A stretch of DNA of 64,000 bases from Odiellus spinosus (taxonomy: Eukaryota > Arthropoda > Arachnida > Opiliones > Phalangiidae), in NCBI GenBank assembly GCA_963920705.1, contig OY987237.1:9888601-9952600 (forward strand). Reading direction: 5' to 3'. Every line of letters starts with the position of its first letter. Position 1 is the first letter of the stretch. Under the pieces are notes generated by a model. The model made no database searches, was not told the DNA's origin, and worked only from the letters and a program-made list of their open reading frames with translations. Of the stretch, positions 45,961 to 59,079 are shown one piece after another. Position numbers and translations under genes: made by a program.

Positions 45961-46610
45961 GTTTGACTCTAAGAAGAAGTTTAGTTGTAATTGAATTACT
46001 TCTGGTCGGGCCTCATTATTTAGTAAACATTTAATGCTGAAATATGAACTATATGCCATTATAGTTTTTCAAACTTTTTCCCCCTAATTTTCCCGACTTT
46101 ATCTCTTTTTATATATTCAGACAAATTTCAGGTCGGGACATCCATGTGTAGGTTAAAAAGTATGAAATTGGGATATTCACGTATAAGAATGTGGTCTCGG
46201 GACCAATTGACTAAGACATTCTATAGTACATCGTATGTTATTCAAAACTATATAATTGCTATCAGGACCCCTAAACTGAAATGGTTTTTAAAAACATTTT
46301 TGTATTAACTATATTTGCCTTTCAAAATTAATATTTTACTATCATTTGTTAGGCCTCAGTGGGGTCTGTATTCCATATGTATGACTACCCATATATATAT
46401 GTATATAAACGACTCCTTGCCCATCATTTACAATCCCGCTTTCTTAAGTGCGTGAAGAGAATTCGCCCACCTCATTTAAAATTAAATTTTTATAGTTCAA
46501 TATAAATATACATAGTGGATAATAATGAGGCGGACTAATACATAACGTTAAAAATATCAGGAATAGAAATGTTTCTTGAAGACTACTCTTGTATCCGCTG
46601 CCTGTCGGTA
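45961..46610. other. Non-coding stretch, nothing recognised
   Basis: An 87-codon minus-strand frame (46444-46707) runs into the R6 element and has no motif. Confidence 0.4.
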
Positions 46611-46907
46611 TTAATGGGAGGGTGAAGAAGAAAATGAAGCGCGTTTTTAATTCTGCTTCACTATGAATTGTACAAAAAATCTGAAACCTTCGGATTTTGA
46701 TATTCAATTAAAATTACAACGTTCGACTAATCAAAAGACGCTCCTGTAGCTTTAGCTTAATAAAATCCCCGTGACACGAACTGTGGCACACTCTTTGAAT
46801 CGTGCTTATAATGCATTTGATTAGCCGAAGGTTCTACGCCAACAAATCGTATTTTTGATAGTAAAAATGAAAAAAACACTCCATTTTTCTCTTCACCCTC
46901 TCTTTAA
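46611..46907 (+). mobile_element. R6 MITE, TTAA on both sides
   Basis: The left end TTAATGGGAGGGTGAAGAAG is inverse to the right end TTTCTCTTCACCCTCTCTTT followed by AA. Interior GAATTGTACAAAAAATCTGA and CGACTAATCAAAAGACGC match the copy at 21203-21591. Length is 297 bp. Confidence 0.8.
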
Positions 46908-49363
46908 TAGAAATAGATCTTGACTTCTCGAATCCTCCTCGACTATAGACTCCCGCTCTTGCTCTCTCTCCCCAATGTCCACATTTCATAAAATATTTCT
47001 ATTCTTGGAGAGAAGTTGCAGGCACCATCCTCTATATATTCTGGGAGAATCAAGGGGGAACAGGGGTCTAGCAAAGAGATGGGTTAAAATCTTTACAAAA
47101 TGACACGTATATCCTTTTGGAATATATATATTAGCTTCATATATAGGCCTCAGTAGCGTTTGACGCAGGTATATAGGTCTTGGCTTATAGATTCTCAAAG
47201 CTCCAAGAAAAGGATTTTACCGAAAAACTGTCCTTTCCGAGTTAAGGTAACCATTCAACCCTCGTCCTCTTTATTCCTTACATTTCACCATCTCTTAAGA
47301 CCCGAGTTTATCAAAACTTAATGAAACTTTACGAGTCGAGAACATTTTCCTGCCTATACATATAGCCCTATATAGACCATCATATTTGAAAACAGTTCAA
47401 TCCGTTAAAGGGTAATGTTAAATTCGATCTTTTGTCGGGTGAGTTGCGCTCTGTTTATATAGTCGCTAAAAGCATACTTAGTTTTGTGTTTTCGTGTGTG
47501 CCTTTGTCATGTTTTGTCTCTAAACTATATTAAAAAAGTAACTTTTGTATAGACTTTACGAGCTTAGTTGCCTCTGTAGCTCGCGATCTAAACACAAATT
47601 TTAAAGGGGATGTGAAATAATTTTATTGATTCTGCTGTTAAAGGGAGAATGCAAAATAACAAAAAGTGATTTTGTTTTTATCAGTGGCGTATTAGTACTT
47701 TAGTCTCATATGAACGTCAGTTTTTTTGTTATTCCTCTTTTATCTATTAAGTTAGGTGTTCATTGTTAATAGCCTTAGATTTCTATAACTTACTGCCAAC
47801 ATATACCAATCCCTGAAGCACTTCGAATCCTTTCATTTTTCCTCCAATCATGACCTATATAGCCGTGATCGTCAACCTCGTATGAGAGTAGGGGTTAGTA
47901 TTGACTGCTTTATTCTGCATTTGAACAATAGCGTCATGCAAATACGTGAATTTTTGACAAAGTCAGTTGCCTGTGACAGCTAAATTATTTCTGAAAACTT
48001 CCACCTGTCGAAGCAATTCCTTAACTTTTTTATGTACGCCAGATTGAGCGCGACGTATAACTTATTTTGGTTCTTTACTGTCCATGTCTCGGAACTTTTA
48101 CACGCAGAGTTCATTAACTCCTAAACCCAGAGTGTAATATTAAATCCTAAAATCGGTTTCCAAATATAGGGGCAAATGTTTCTTTAATCATAAAAGATTA
48201 GTGAGAAGCTAAAACGAACGATGCAATGAGAAGGGGAGAGGAGTTTTTAAAATTAATGAATGCAACGCGGCTTTACCGAGGGAAAATTGGAAAGATTAAC
48301 AATTTTGAAGACTGATAAGGAAAGCCAAAGCCCGCTTGTCCAAAGTCGGTCATTCTCATTTGTTCGACTCTTTTCGAGTAATTAAGTAATGTTAGAGGAG
48401 GGAGAAAAATCAAATAAACTCGTGTAAACTTTGTACACCTCAAACATATTTTAAATTCATTTGAATGAATTAAAACCAAACTGTAACGGTAAAACTTTCC
48501 AACTAAATACGCGAGTTTACTGTTTCCCCTAGTATAATTTTATTGGCTCAAATAATTAAAACGAAAATGTAGTCGAAAGAGGTAGTTTGGCCGAACGTTC
48601 GTTTATTTTGAAGTAATTCTTACAAAACTATATAAAATATAGATTGACTTTCTTTAACGCAACTTCATTAACTAAGACGCGTCGTACATCGCGTGGAAAG
48701 GCAGAGTTGGCCGCGTTCGTGCAATGGTAATCAGTCCCGTTGGCCCCCTCCTTCAATCCAGCAATTGCTAATTAGGAATTTTTAGTTAAGCCCACTCGTC
48801 GAATCGGTCTTGTAAAAGAAATTCGAGAAATCATTTCATTTGCATATTAAGGACCACGTCGAATTTTCCCCCTCCAAACTGTACACTCGTAATCAAGAGG
48901 AATTTATATGAAGTGAATATATAAGGCGGATTTATACATAATGTTAAACCTCATAGGGAAAAAGTAGTTGTTAACAACTTCACTAGTAACTCACCCCTCC
49001 CTCTTTCGCCTCGTTTACTACCCGATGTAAAATAAGTATAGATAAGTCTTGGGTATGTAACTCTTAACTTATCTTGATGGATCTATGATGGTTTAAACAA
49101 CACTTTTTAAGTATGACGCATCAGTTTAACTGCGTAGCGACTGTTAACGCAGTATGCTTTAGGGTTAAGTATGAAATTTTTCCAGGGGATACTAATTGGA
49201 AGGCCATAGAAAAATTATTTTAGCCGTGTTCACAATAGACCGTGTTTCGAATGTTCAAATAACGATTCAAGCTAGTAATTTTAAATTTTAACACATAATC
49301 GTATCAGTTTAGCTCAAAATTCTACAATTTGACCTTTACAAAACGGTTAAAAACGTTTTCAAA
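46908..49363. other. Non-coding stretch with one small R1 end
   Basis: TTAAAGGGAGAATGCAAAAT at 47639 is an R1 left end that loses similarity after about 45 bp. No gene is recognised. Confidence 0.4.
47639..47684 (+). mobile_element. R1 MITE, end fragment
   Basis: TTAAAGGGAGAATGCAAAAT and AAGTGATTTTGTTTTTATC correspond to the first 45 bases of R1. Confidence 0.65.
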
Positions 49364-49460
49364 AGCTGCTTTCATACTAGGTCTTGGAATCGATTTAAAC
49401 CGTTTTAAAACGTTTCGCTAGAGTCGTGTGAACGGTCTTTCGATTTCTCGAAACTGCTTA
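49364..49460 (-). mobile_element. R5 right-end fragment, inverted next to a full copy
   Basis: AGCTGCTTTCATACTAGGTC and TTGGAATCGATTTAAACCGT are the R5 right end in reverse orientation, extending to TTTCTCGAAACTGCTTAA. It abuts the full R5 at 49461, so the pair forms a larger inverted repeat. Confidence 0.75.
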
Positions 49461-49716
49461 AACTACGGTTACACTAGCATTTCTTAATCAGTTTGAAACG
49501 TTAAAATCAAACCGATATTCAAATCACCAGGAATGGGTTTAAGCGTTACGTGTTCACACGTATCTTTATAAATCGATTTATTTGAGCTTCATCTATAGGT
49601 TTTTGAAACCGAATCAGTATGGAACTGGTTCCCAAAGTAGTTTCCCGTTCATACGACTCCATCGAAACGTTTTGAAACGGTTTAAATCGATTCCAATGCC
49701 TAGTATGAACGCAGCT
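49461..49716 (+). mobile_element. R5 MITE, full length
   Basis: The left end AACTACGGTTACACTAGCA and right end GCCTAGTATGAACGCAGCT are imperfect inverse repeats (AGCTRCGKTYRWACTAG type). The interior TCAAACCGATATTCAAATCA, TATAAATCGATTTATTTGAG and GGTTTTTGAAACCGAATCAG is shared with copies at 35.1 kb and 62.8 kb. Confidence 0.8.
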
Positions 49717-52700
49717 CTTGTAAACTTAAGAAATAGTTTGTCAAAAATTGTTATTTTTAAAAGTACGCGGTTTTTCATTCTCCTTTTAACCGATTGTTGG
49801 TTTATTCGTGTTCATTTCAAGCACTTGGAAAACTATGTGGGGTAGATTTTTTGGTACAATCTCAAATGAGTCTGTCTGTGGTTTTCAGAGAGGCAATCGT
49901 TTTCAGAGTTTATCTCCAATGCGGTAAAGTTTTTCTTAACTTTCTTTCTGGGCTTAATTTAGGGAGCCAAATGGGATATAAATGATGGAGAAGTATTTTT
50001 AGTTTTATTTTTCTGGGGGGAGGGTTTTTCTAATTAAACGGGAGAAAATATGATTCGTTTCTATCTTTACGGAGCATTTTATATATATTACTTTTAGTTT
50101 CAAATTTTTAACTTTTCTGAAATTGAAGTTTCAAACTTTTTCTTTTACTTAAAGATGAGTAAGATAAACTTTTTAAAAAATTAGGAGCGTAAAATATGAA
50201 TAAAACACCATTAATGATGACCAAAGGTTTCTCGTTAATTTTCAGTTAATTGACGAAGTTGCCATTTAATGCAGTGGGGACCAAAAATTCCCCAATTCTC
50301 GTGATATTTCTCCCACCCAGCCCCACTGACAGCGTTGATCTGTCACAGAGGCGTCCTAGCTATTACAAATAGATACCCTTTGGGAGGGTTTTCATAAACT
50401 ATTGACTAAATTCCATTTATGCCTTTTTCCAAAGGAAACTGATTAATTGCAGACATTCTTTTATTACGTACAACAGACATAAGACATTTTTCGGTATGCT
50501 GAAACATTCCATTTTTATTTTATTTTCATAAAATTTCAATTATTATACGGTTAGCAAACATACCAATTGAAAGAGGCTTTCTTTTGGTAGTTTTTAGATA
50601 AACTTCCCATCAGTTATTAAAGGTATAAAATATTTCACTGAGGTAATAAGGATTGAAATTATTTATAGATTGATTCTAATTTAAAAAGTCTCAGACTGGA
50701 GGGCAAAATCTACCATTATATGACATTGGCTTTTATAATATGTAAATATATAAATTTGTAATTTGACCATGCAGGAGTATCAGAGTGACAATGACAAAAA
50801 TAATTAACTTTTAACCATTACTAATTTTTATTTACGCCTAGACTCTCTGTTAAATATCTAATTCATTAAATACCTCAATTATTCTTGTTTTAAAAAAGAT
50901 TAGAAACCTTTTTTGGTTGGGTTTAGTTTGTTCCGTAACAAGTTCACAAAACTCCATGATTTCGAAATTAACCGCGAATCATCGAATATTAGGTCGGTTA
51001 TTATAAACTTTGCCAAATTATAATCAAAACACTGGGAAGAAATTCTCAGTTCAAGAGTATTTTGCAAACACTAACGAATAAGAGGTTCAAAATTGTCTTT
51101 AGCTATTTTACAAGCTACACGAGACCTTGATTGTAGTAAATAGCAAAGCTCCCACCAACATTCGTGGCATTCCAGGGCGATCTCACGGGGTAAAGGCAGT
51201 TTATATAGGGTGTATAACTTTCAGTTAATTACGTCAAGTTAACAAGGGGTAAAACTTAAAACCTGTAAGTTCCCTTAGTTTGTCCATGTCTTTTCCATCA
51301 TCAATTCCTTATTTTTTCTTTACCCTTCATTCTGGTATATTCTGATTTATACTCCGATTGTAGAGGAGGTGCACCATATAGCAATTTTACTTAAGCCACG
51401 CAATGTATACGCGCTGATTAGCATTCGACAACGCGCTCTGAGGACCACACCGTGACATTTTTCTTTTTATTTAATTCCCCGCGCCGGATGGCACCCCGTC
51501 GCTTTGTTGGAGACATCTGCGAATACACCTTAAAGGCAATGTGAAAAGGACTTAAGCAACAGGCCTTTAAAAATATCTGCATATTTTTTTTCTTTTAACT
51601 TTCTCCCCGAAAATTAAGTGTGAGTCACTGTATTTTGACTCCTCCGAAAGTGTGGTTCTCAGTGATTGGTTTCAGTGTCAGGGTGTTAACCACTTCACCC
51701 AAATCTGTACACCAATTCCAGCGATACCTAACAGATCCCAGCCTTTGTTAATGCTAAATACGTACTTCGCTTAAATCATAATTTTAATACAGTCACAACT
51801 AATGACTTTTACACTGATTACGTGATTTAAGAATATGTTCCTTGTCACCCATCATTTAATAGAACCTTCAATGCCATCCAGAGCGTCTACTGACAAAAAA
51901 GGGTACCCCACCCCTTAGATTCCGTTGGCTTAACTAAGTATACCAACTTAAGCGAATCGTGTAATTCACCACCCCTTTCGCGTCCACATTATAAGATTCA
52001 ATAAAGTTTAACGTTCGTGGTTGCGTAATTCTAATTCCCAGTCATACTCTTAACTTACCTATATCTAACATCGCTTCATTAACTTTTGTTTCGTGTATGA
52101 AATTACGTCGTCCACGCGTCAGTTGACACTGAAATTAAAGTCTTCGCGAGGTTCGTTCTTCATACCTCGTTAACACGAGTGATAAACGTTAGGAAGTATA
52201 TATATGAATTTTGACGGCATTCTTATTAATGAAATCGTAGTAGGAACGTAAATTAAGCGTCGGTTTCACTTGGAAAAATTACTCCCTCGAGACACTAGGA
52301 TTCTATTAAGTCCCGGCTTATGAATAAGATGTTAATAATATACGATTAGTATTAAATAACGTTATATTTTATGGAAAACTCCGTGTAAACTAAAAGTAAT
52401 TTAATATTATATCGGTATACATGTATTATCAGGAGTATATAAATCCCTCTTTGGGATTGAAAGTAGTTATTGTGGATTGACTCGCCATTTTACTCCTATG
52501 AAAACAGTATTTTTAACGCGGAAATTAGATGTTTTAGAAGAAGAGTATTCTGGGCAGATTATTTTTTATAAACCAATTACTGGCGTTTTTCATATACTTA
52601 GAACTTGCTATTGGATATGTTTTATAAATCTTACGACCAATATTTTATAAAAGCTTTAAAAGCCCTGAAGACAATTTAAAAGTGCCAAAGAGTTTTTGGA

Positions 52701-54939
52701 AATTTAACGTTATTGAGCTCGAAGACCAGCATTTTAATCTTATTTAGGAGAATTCACTCCCGGATTTTAATTAGCTCTACGATTGCAAGGTGGAAAAGAG
52801 AGCGATCTAATTAACACTTTCGTTAAAGCCCGCAAGCGCGATATAAAGCAAGTAGGGGGGGCTGTAAAGGAAAAGTCTCGTGAATGTTTGTGCTGTTACG
52901 TTTATGAAGTACTAGCGCAGATAAATCATGCATCAAGTTTACAACCAGATATGGGTTATGACGAAGTGAGTCAATTTTCTCGGTCAGTGGTTTATAGGAA
53001 ATTTGTACAGAATGTCAGTGAGACCGAGTAGTTTCTCTGCAGAGTAAACCATACTTGAACTCTTAAAAACAAGGAAAGAACAGCGTAAAACCTGGCGCCA
53101 GACTTCAGATAGATGGGGTTCTTTAGATAAGTTTTGCCCCTATAAAATCTAGGAATCACTTAATATTTAAGACCACTATCAAAAGGCTCAGAGAAACTTC
53201 TATTTCCCTTCGTTTACTCGCGGGTGTTTATGACCATGGAATTCTTTCATTATGTACACTAGCTAGTAATCCCACCCTCTCTAAATTGTCAGCACGCGCG
53301 AAAGAAAGCTCCCTTTATCTCAAAGTAAAGATAATTGATATTGTAGCTTTGAACACGCTTCAAATTTGGTTGACCTACTAAAGATTTTCGACTCACTGTA
53401 ATCTGGCTACCCAGCACCGAGAAGAGCCCCGAAAATAGAGTAAAAGTTCTCAGAAATGCTTTTTGTTTTGTTTTGTAGGGCGGGGAAATGGTAATTAATG
53501 AGTCTCCAAACCTATTTTGACTAAATACTGGAAGGCGAGTGATTTCCTGTCCCCTTCCCCCTACTTTAGTTCCAATCCCAACCGCTAGAGAGAGCTATTT
53601 CAAATTCCGGATCTTGGTCGTTGTTGAGCTTTTAGATTTTTCTCTCTCCTCGACTCGAAAGTTCTGACGACTCAACTTCCTGACCCACATACCAATGGAA
53701 ATATGCAAAAAAACTTTCTAATCTTGTTATAATCTAGCCCCCTTGGCCCCCATTTTAATCGGTCCCAGCCTGAACAATAACTAAACGCGGCACCCACTAA
53801 AGCTGGTCCCCTAGAAACTGGTCTTAACCATAACGTGTAATGTCCATAAAAACGTTTGTTTTCTTAAGACTTTTCCTTTAGTATTTTGAACTTGTATAGA
53901 AATCTTTAGCGAATCCCTTGTAACATACACGTCGCGGCCCAGAGAGCAATATCCTGTAAAATCCGTTCAATCAGCGTACCTCGACGCTACGGGGTGAAGT
54001 TTGCCTCTCGGGGGCTTTGAAGTTATGAAAACGATATACCTCTTCTATACCTAGTCCCTCGCCTCCCTTTAACGTCACAATATAGAATATTAGACCAATA
54101 AAAGACGGACTACTAATAATTAATATTATTAATCTCAATCAAGTTTTTAATATACCTTTTCTAAATTTTAACACATACAATAATAACTTGTTAAATATTT
54201 TCGCTTTTACGTTTTTACGAATTTTCAAAAATTTTAACTAAGACAATCTTTATTTTAAAGCATCTCCTTAATATTAAAAGAAAAGATTTAAATATGACCT
54301 CGAATTAGAATTTTCCTGTTTTGGATTTCCATGTTTAGGGGGTGTGGCCGGAAAAAAGCGTAAAGCCACTACCTCTATAACATTCTTAGGTTGGGTGAGT
54401 TTTACATCGTGTAAAGATGTCCTTTTAAAATTAAAAAACGGGGTGATGGTAGACTCGAATAATTTTAATCTTTTTGGGCCATTTTACCTTTCGATCAAAC
54501 ATTATTACGTACACTATATGGGGAATAATTGGTCTACGATCTACTAAAACCTTAGGCTTCTTCACTTCTAAATTTAGGTGTGAATATTTAGAGCGAAAGC
54601 TATAGTTTCTAACGAGAAGTTGGGGAAATTTAATTTGAAGTCTTTTCCTCTCCCCAACACCCCATTATCCCGAGCTGAGCCAATTTCTAAAGGTTTTATT
54701 AGTTATTAACCTTTTCGCTGAATGGGTTGAATCAACTGGAAAGGTTTAATATTAAAGTTTTGATACTCCTGGCTTTAGCTTCGGCATAAATATATGTGTA
54801 TATTGAGGTTTTGAGGGGATCATGGTGAATTTAGTGATTAAAGTTCTACATTGTCAGCCTTACCAAGTCGGCCGGGGCTTGCATGCTGTAAATATATAGA
54901 ATGAGTACTATAGGCGTGCAATACTCTAGAATCAAAGTT
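49717..54939. other. Long non-coding stretch, nothing recognised
   Basis: About 5.2 kb without a recognised gene or repeat family. An 82-codon plus-strand frame at 52783-53031 is rich in charged residues but matches nothing I know. GCCTCCCTTTAA near 54061 looks like an isolated R6-type end. Confidence 0.35.
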
Positions 54940-55240
54940 GCCTGAGCGCGATTTTGAAAGAATTCAAGCAGCTTGAGTGAGATTTTGGGAGAAATATCTA
55001 TTGGCTTGAAATTTGCGGAAATTAAAGCTGTTTGATCCAAAATATGGGAAAATTAAGGATCTTTGAGGCGAAATTTGGAGAAATTAAGGCTGTTTCACCG
55101 GAATTAAGGCAAAATTTGTGGAAAGTAAGTTAATTTTCAGCCAAAATGTGCCAGAAGGTACGCGCGAAATTAAGAGGGTTGATTCGGGCGAATTAAAGTG
55201 GTGTTCAGAGCGCCAATTAGGAGCAAATTCAAGCCGATAA
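54940..55240. repeat. Degenerate tandem repeat (GAAATTAAGGCTGTTTGA type)
   Basis: Variants of GAAATTAAGGCTGTTTGAG-CGAAATTTGG recur: GGAAATTAAAGCTGTTTGAT, GAAAATTAAGGATCTTTGAG, GAGAAATTAAGGCTGTTTCA, GCGAAATTAAGAGGGTTGAT and GGCGAATTAAAGTGGTGTTC. Spacing is about 35-45 bp with much divergence. This looks like an old minisatellite. Confidence 0.7.
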
Positions 55241-56120
55241 AGTGATAATTGTTAAATTTCATTGGCTTGACCACTAATTTTAGAAAATTAAAAGGCTGCG
55301 TACAACTTCAGGGGCCTAGCCTATTCAATGTGGTTGCCAGAAACAATACATGACCTTCAGAGTATGTTAGGTTACGGGTGTAACCGTAGATAAGACTGTA
55401 GCTTAATAGTTAAAATCCAAATTGAATAACGTGTAAGGTTTATTGATAAAAGAAATATATATATTTCCTGTAATACCGATACACTTCGACCTTGGCTTGT
55501 TAAAAAGGGCGTTCCTATACTAAATAATATTCTAAATCCCCCTAAACGTTTATCATACTAATAGCTTACAAATTATTTTGGCTACTGAAGCGTTGAGATC
55601 ATATATCGTTTCATTAAAAATATAATTCATATCCTTTGTGACTCAACCGAATAAATATATTATAAGAACACGAGAGACAATTTTGTTATCGAGCCGGTAG
55701 CGACGTAGAATGGCGTCCTGTAAGAATGCATCGTAACGTTACGTTGGAAGGAGGGTATAGATAATGTAGCTAGGATCCACCGTACTGCCACCATCCTTTT
55801 ATGAATTTATTATAAGAGAACTTCCGTTGGGGGCGGCTGTGTGGAACTTGCGTATTCAAGAGCTAGGAGTTGGCAGAATATAAAAGGCATAGGTGTATTG
55901 ATACACAATGATATACTTTATCGAGTAAATGTAATTGTGGCCAACTACTCTTCAACACGAGTATTTAAATGAGCGTAAAGTTGGAAAGCGGTGGATTTTC
56001 AAAGCATCTCAGAATTGATTACGATTTGGCGAATGTACACGCATTATCCCCGCGTTAAATCAGTTTAGAACCCGTTTTTAATGTTCTTTATCAACTTTTT
56101 TGACATTAAATGTAGAATAT

Positions 56121-56146
56121 GTGGACTAAATGCAAATTTAGTCCAC
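56121..56146. other. Perfect 11-bp stem hairpin
   Basis: GTGGACTAAAT and ATTTAGTCCAC are exact inverses separated by GCAA. No T or A run follows that would suggest a terminator, and it may be incidental. Confidence 0.6.
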
Positions 56147-57431
56147 TTTTGTTCATTTCATTTAGTCTATTTTATCGAATTATGTTGGCGTTTTTCAATT
56201 TGGGCCATTTTTGATCGAACTAGAAGACTTTTGCTGAGTAGGAAAGCCAATTTCTTTCGTTATTCGATGAGAGCACATTGAAATGTAAAGTAAAACTGAC
56301 GTCACGCGCGTGTAAAAACAGCCTCGGGAATTTTTACAATTGAGTTAGGTTTGCGTGTCTACCTTTTTAAAGAAATCAATCCGTAAACTTATAGCTGCTT
56401 TAAAAAGGACTTTTGCAGTTTGATTTTATTGTTCTCGACGAATGGTTGGCCCTTTTCGAGAGTTCGTAAATAACAATTTTTAAAAGTTTGAACCTTTCCC
56501 TGTTTGGTTTATCATTGGTGGCAATTTCAAGACTCCGAGTCGTTCGTTCTAAAGTGTCTACAATCATATATACCCTATTCCTTCGAAAATAAGGACCTTA
56601 ATGGACATAAATCCACCGTTTTCGGCTTCTGGAGAGTGCAAAGTTGAGAGGGAAAGCTAGCTAACTCCTCCCGTCTGGATTTTACCGCTTGGGTAAAGCG
56701 AAAGCGAAGATTGGTGTACTTGAGGACTCAAAATCAGTATAACGTTGCACCAAATACCAATCTAGAATTCCCTCTTTCACGCGATATAGTATACTTTGAA
56801 CAGGTTTAATATTCCTATACAGTTCGTCCGCTTTATACGGGTAGAGAAAAGATACTTGCAATATATTCAAATACACCATTAGTAGTAATCTAAATTCTCG
56901 TATAGAAACTATTGTTTTCCAATGAGAAATTAGGTTCATTCTAAGACTGCAAAGCGTTACATTGATATTATTTCTGGTAACTCTTTTCTCCGGCCTTTCG
57001 TTCTATTGCTTTTTAGTAGATGAACGTATACGGATGAAAGTTGACAAAAGCGTAGAGACTGTGGGGTTTGATGGCGAACTATGTCAGTTTTATCGTTGAG
57101 TCGACTTCCAGAGTCGCTACCATCGATCGAGTTCGTTTAATGCGCCGAGTTATAAAAATTTATCTCTTCCCAACAACAAAACGAAAAAAAGGAGACAACA
57201 ATTTATTCTTCTTACCAGGAGGAAAAACTAGGAGGATCGAGATAGACTCCACGCAAGCCGAGGTCGAAAAAACTTCACTTTGGTGCGTGGTAGTTTTTTG
57301 GCCTCGTAAATTTAGCTCCCTTGTCGCTTCTTCTCAGTTGTAGCAATCGTTTTTTCCACCATCCATTGGCTTTATATATAAAGAAGATACTGTGCCCACC
57401 TGCTGGTTCGTCCTTTCGTCGGCCAATGACC

Positions 57432-57452
57432 AAAAAAAAAAAAAAAAAAAAA
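57432..57452 (+). repeat. Poly-A tract, 21 nt
   Basis: The A run is uninterrupted. No retroposon body is recognised. Confidence 0.9.
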
Positions 57453-58627
57453 CCGACAAAAGAATGAACTGAAGGTGCACGGTGGGGTCCGAATATGTTT
57501 CTTCTATGTCGCTTTTTTTGGGCTTGTAGGTTTGCGTACATGTACCTGAAACAGAAACTAAAACGCGCAGTATCCATGCGAAGATAAATTAAAGATTTCA
57601 AAGAATAAAACGCAATTTGGCCAAAATTCACATAATGGAATATAAAACTTGCTCTCTATTATGCTCAGACCAAGGGTAGACCCCTCAAGCCATAATATTC
57701 AAACCTGGGGGTTTCCAAAATAGAAAAATGCTAGGGATAACATGACTTGTAAAGGTGGTCCTACTCTAGAGTATCCAGCTTGAATGCTTAATTTAAAGAA
57801 ATAACATAAGACTACCACTTTTTCACTATTTTCAAAAAGTTACAATTTTATTCTTGAGTCTTTATATACATTAACTCGTGTGAAATTGAAGTAAAAAGAT
57901 AAAGCAATAGTAAACCCCATAGGGAAAAAAAGTAGTAGGGGTCGGGCACTAATATTGTGCGCGGGACTGCGAATTTTCGAAAGATTTTGAGATTTTCGAG
58001 TTATTTTAATCTGTTCATAATTTTTTTTCAACATGGCTAGACATTTTTGGATTCCTATCAAAGTGTACGAGGTTTTGGTTAATGGCCCCTCGGTGTCAAC
58101 TCCTTTTGTAGCAAAGTATAACCCACCCAGTTAGGTCACTAAATCGACTTTATTATCTCAATTAATTCCAAATAATAAATAAATTTAGTTATTAAAAGGA
58201 CTTTTATATATGCTATGCTCTTTAGTTTAAATATGTTACGAAGAACGCGTCCGTGTACGTGAAGCTGTATAAATCGTCTTCATTGATTTTTGTAACGTGA
58301 TGACATTAATACTGTCGAAGTTAGCTTCAAGTTCCAACACACGTTCGCTGTCCGTTTCTCCAATTTCCCAATCTCCTTAATAGTAGTATATACGTGTAAG
58401 TTCTATCACTTGACTCTTAACTAACACGCAAGTTGTAAGATCTTCGCAGCAATGATCCTTTGTCGAGTTTGATTCTGATTAACGTCTGGTCTTGTTAAGA
58501 GTCATTCGGCTTTCCAAGGATTTTAGGGGATTTGGCGCGAACTATAGTTACATATACTGGACGCTTGAGCAACGCCGTTTCGGAATTTAAACCCCATGGC
58601 TGATGTAAAAGGCTAATTAAAGTGAAC

Positions 58628-58988
58628 TTAAAGGGAGAATGCAACCTAACAAGTGTTTTTTTTATCGATGCCTTATCGTGTAAATAGGCCTAATCCACCA
58701 GTAAAAAAAATTAGAAACAAATATTAAACTAGAAATAAATTTAAAACTTACCCGGGAAATAGGCTTAGCTGGATTTTTTGAAGGTCCTGCATTGCCCATA
58801 CAAGGGCTCTCGACCAATTTCATTGATCGATGGCCCTTATGAATCCAGCTGAGCCTACTTTCGGAGTAAGTTTTAAATTTATTTCTAGTTTAATATTCGT
58901 TTGTAATTTTTTTATTGGTGGGTTAGGCGTATTTAAACGATAAGGAAACGATAAAAAAAAACTGTTCTAGGTTACATTCTCCCTTTAA
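58628..58988 (+). mobile_element. R1 MITE, complete foldback, TTAA on both sides
   Basis: The left end TTAAAGGGAGAATGCAACCT mirrors the right end AGGTTACATTCTCCCTTTAA. The arms extend about 150 bp each: ATCGATGCCTTATCGTGTAA against TTTAAACGATAAGGAAACGA, AATATTAAACTAGAAATAAA against TTTATTTCTAGTTTAATATT, and AAATAGGCTTAGCTGGAT against ATCCAGCTGAGCCTACTTT. Even the centre folds: AGGTCCTGCATTGCCCATAC, then GGGCTCTCGACCAATTTCAT and GATCGATGGCCCTTATG. At 361 bp with no coding capacity it is the reference copy for this family. Confidence 0.92.
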
Positions 58989-59079
58989 AGATAAAGACGC
59001 ATCCGTTAAATGTTAGTTATTCACGCAATGACAGAATATTTAAAAAGTCAAGAAACCTTTAAGCCAATAATAAATTTCG

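Larger units (their letters stand above)
55241..58627. other. Long non-coding stretch, one short hairpin and a poly-A
   Basis: It holds a perfect 11-bp hairpin at 56121-56146 and a poly-A at 57432-57452. Frames of 85-118 codons near 56682-57631 have no recognised motif. Confidence 0.35.

Noticed and set aside
51523..51570. Tiny TTAAAGG...CCTTTAA bounded element
   Set aside because: At under 50 bp with no further arm similarity it is best explained by chance.
52783..53031. 82-codon charged frame as a possible exon
   Set aside because: It looks more protein-like than most, but no family match or convincing splice context was seen.
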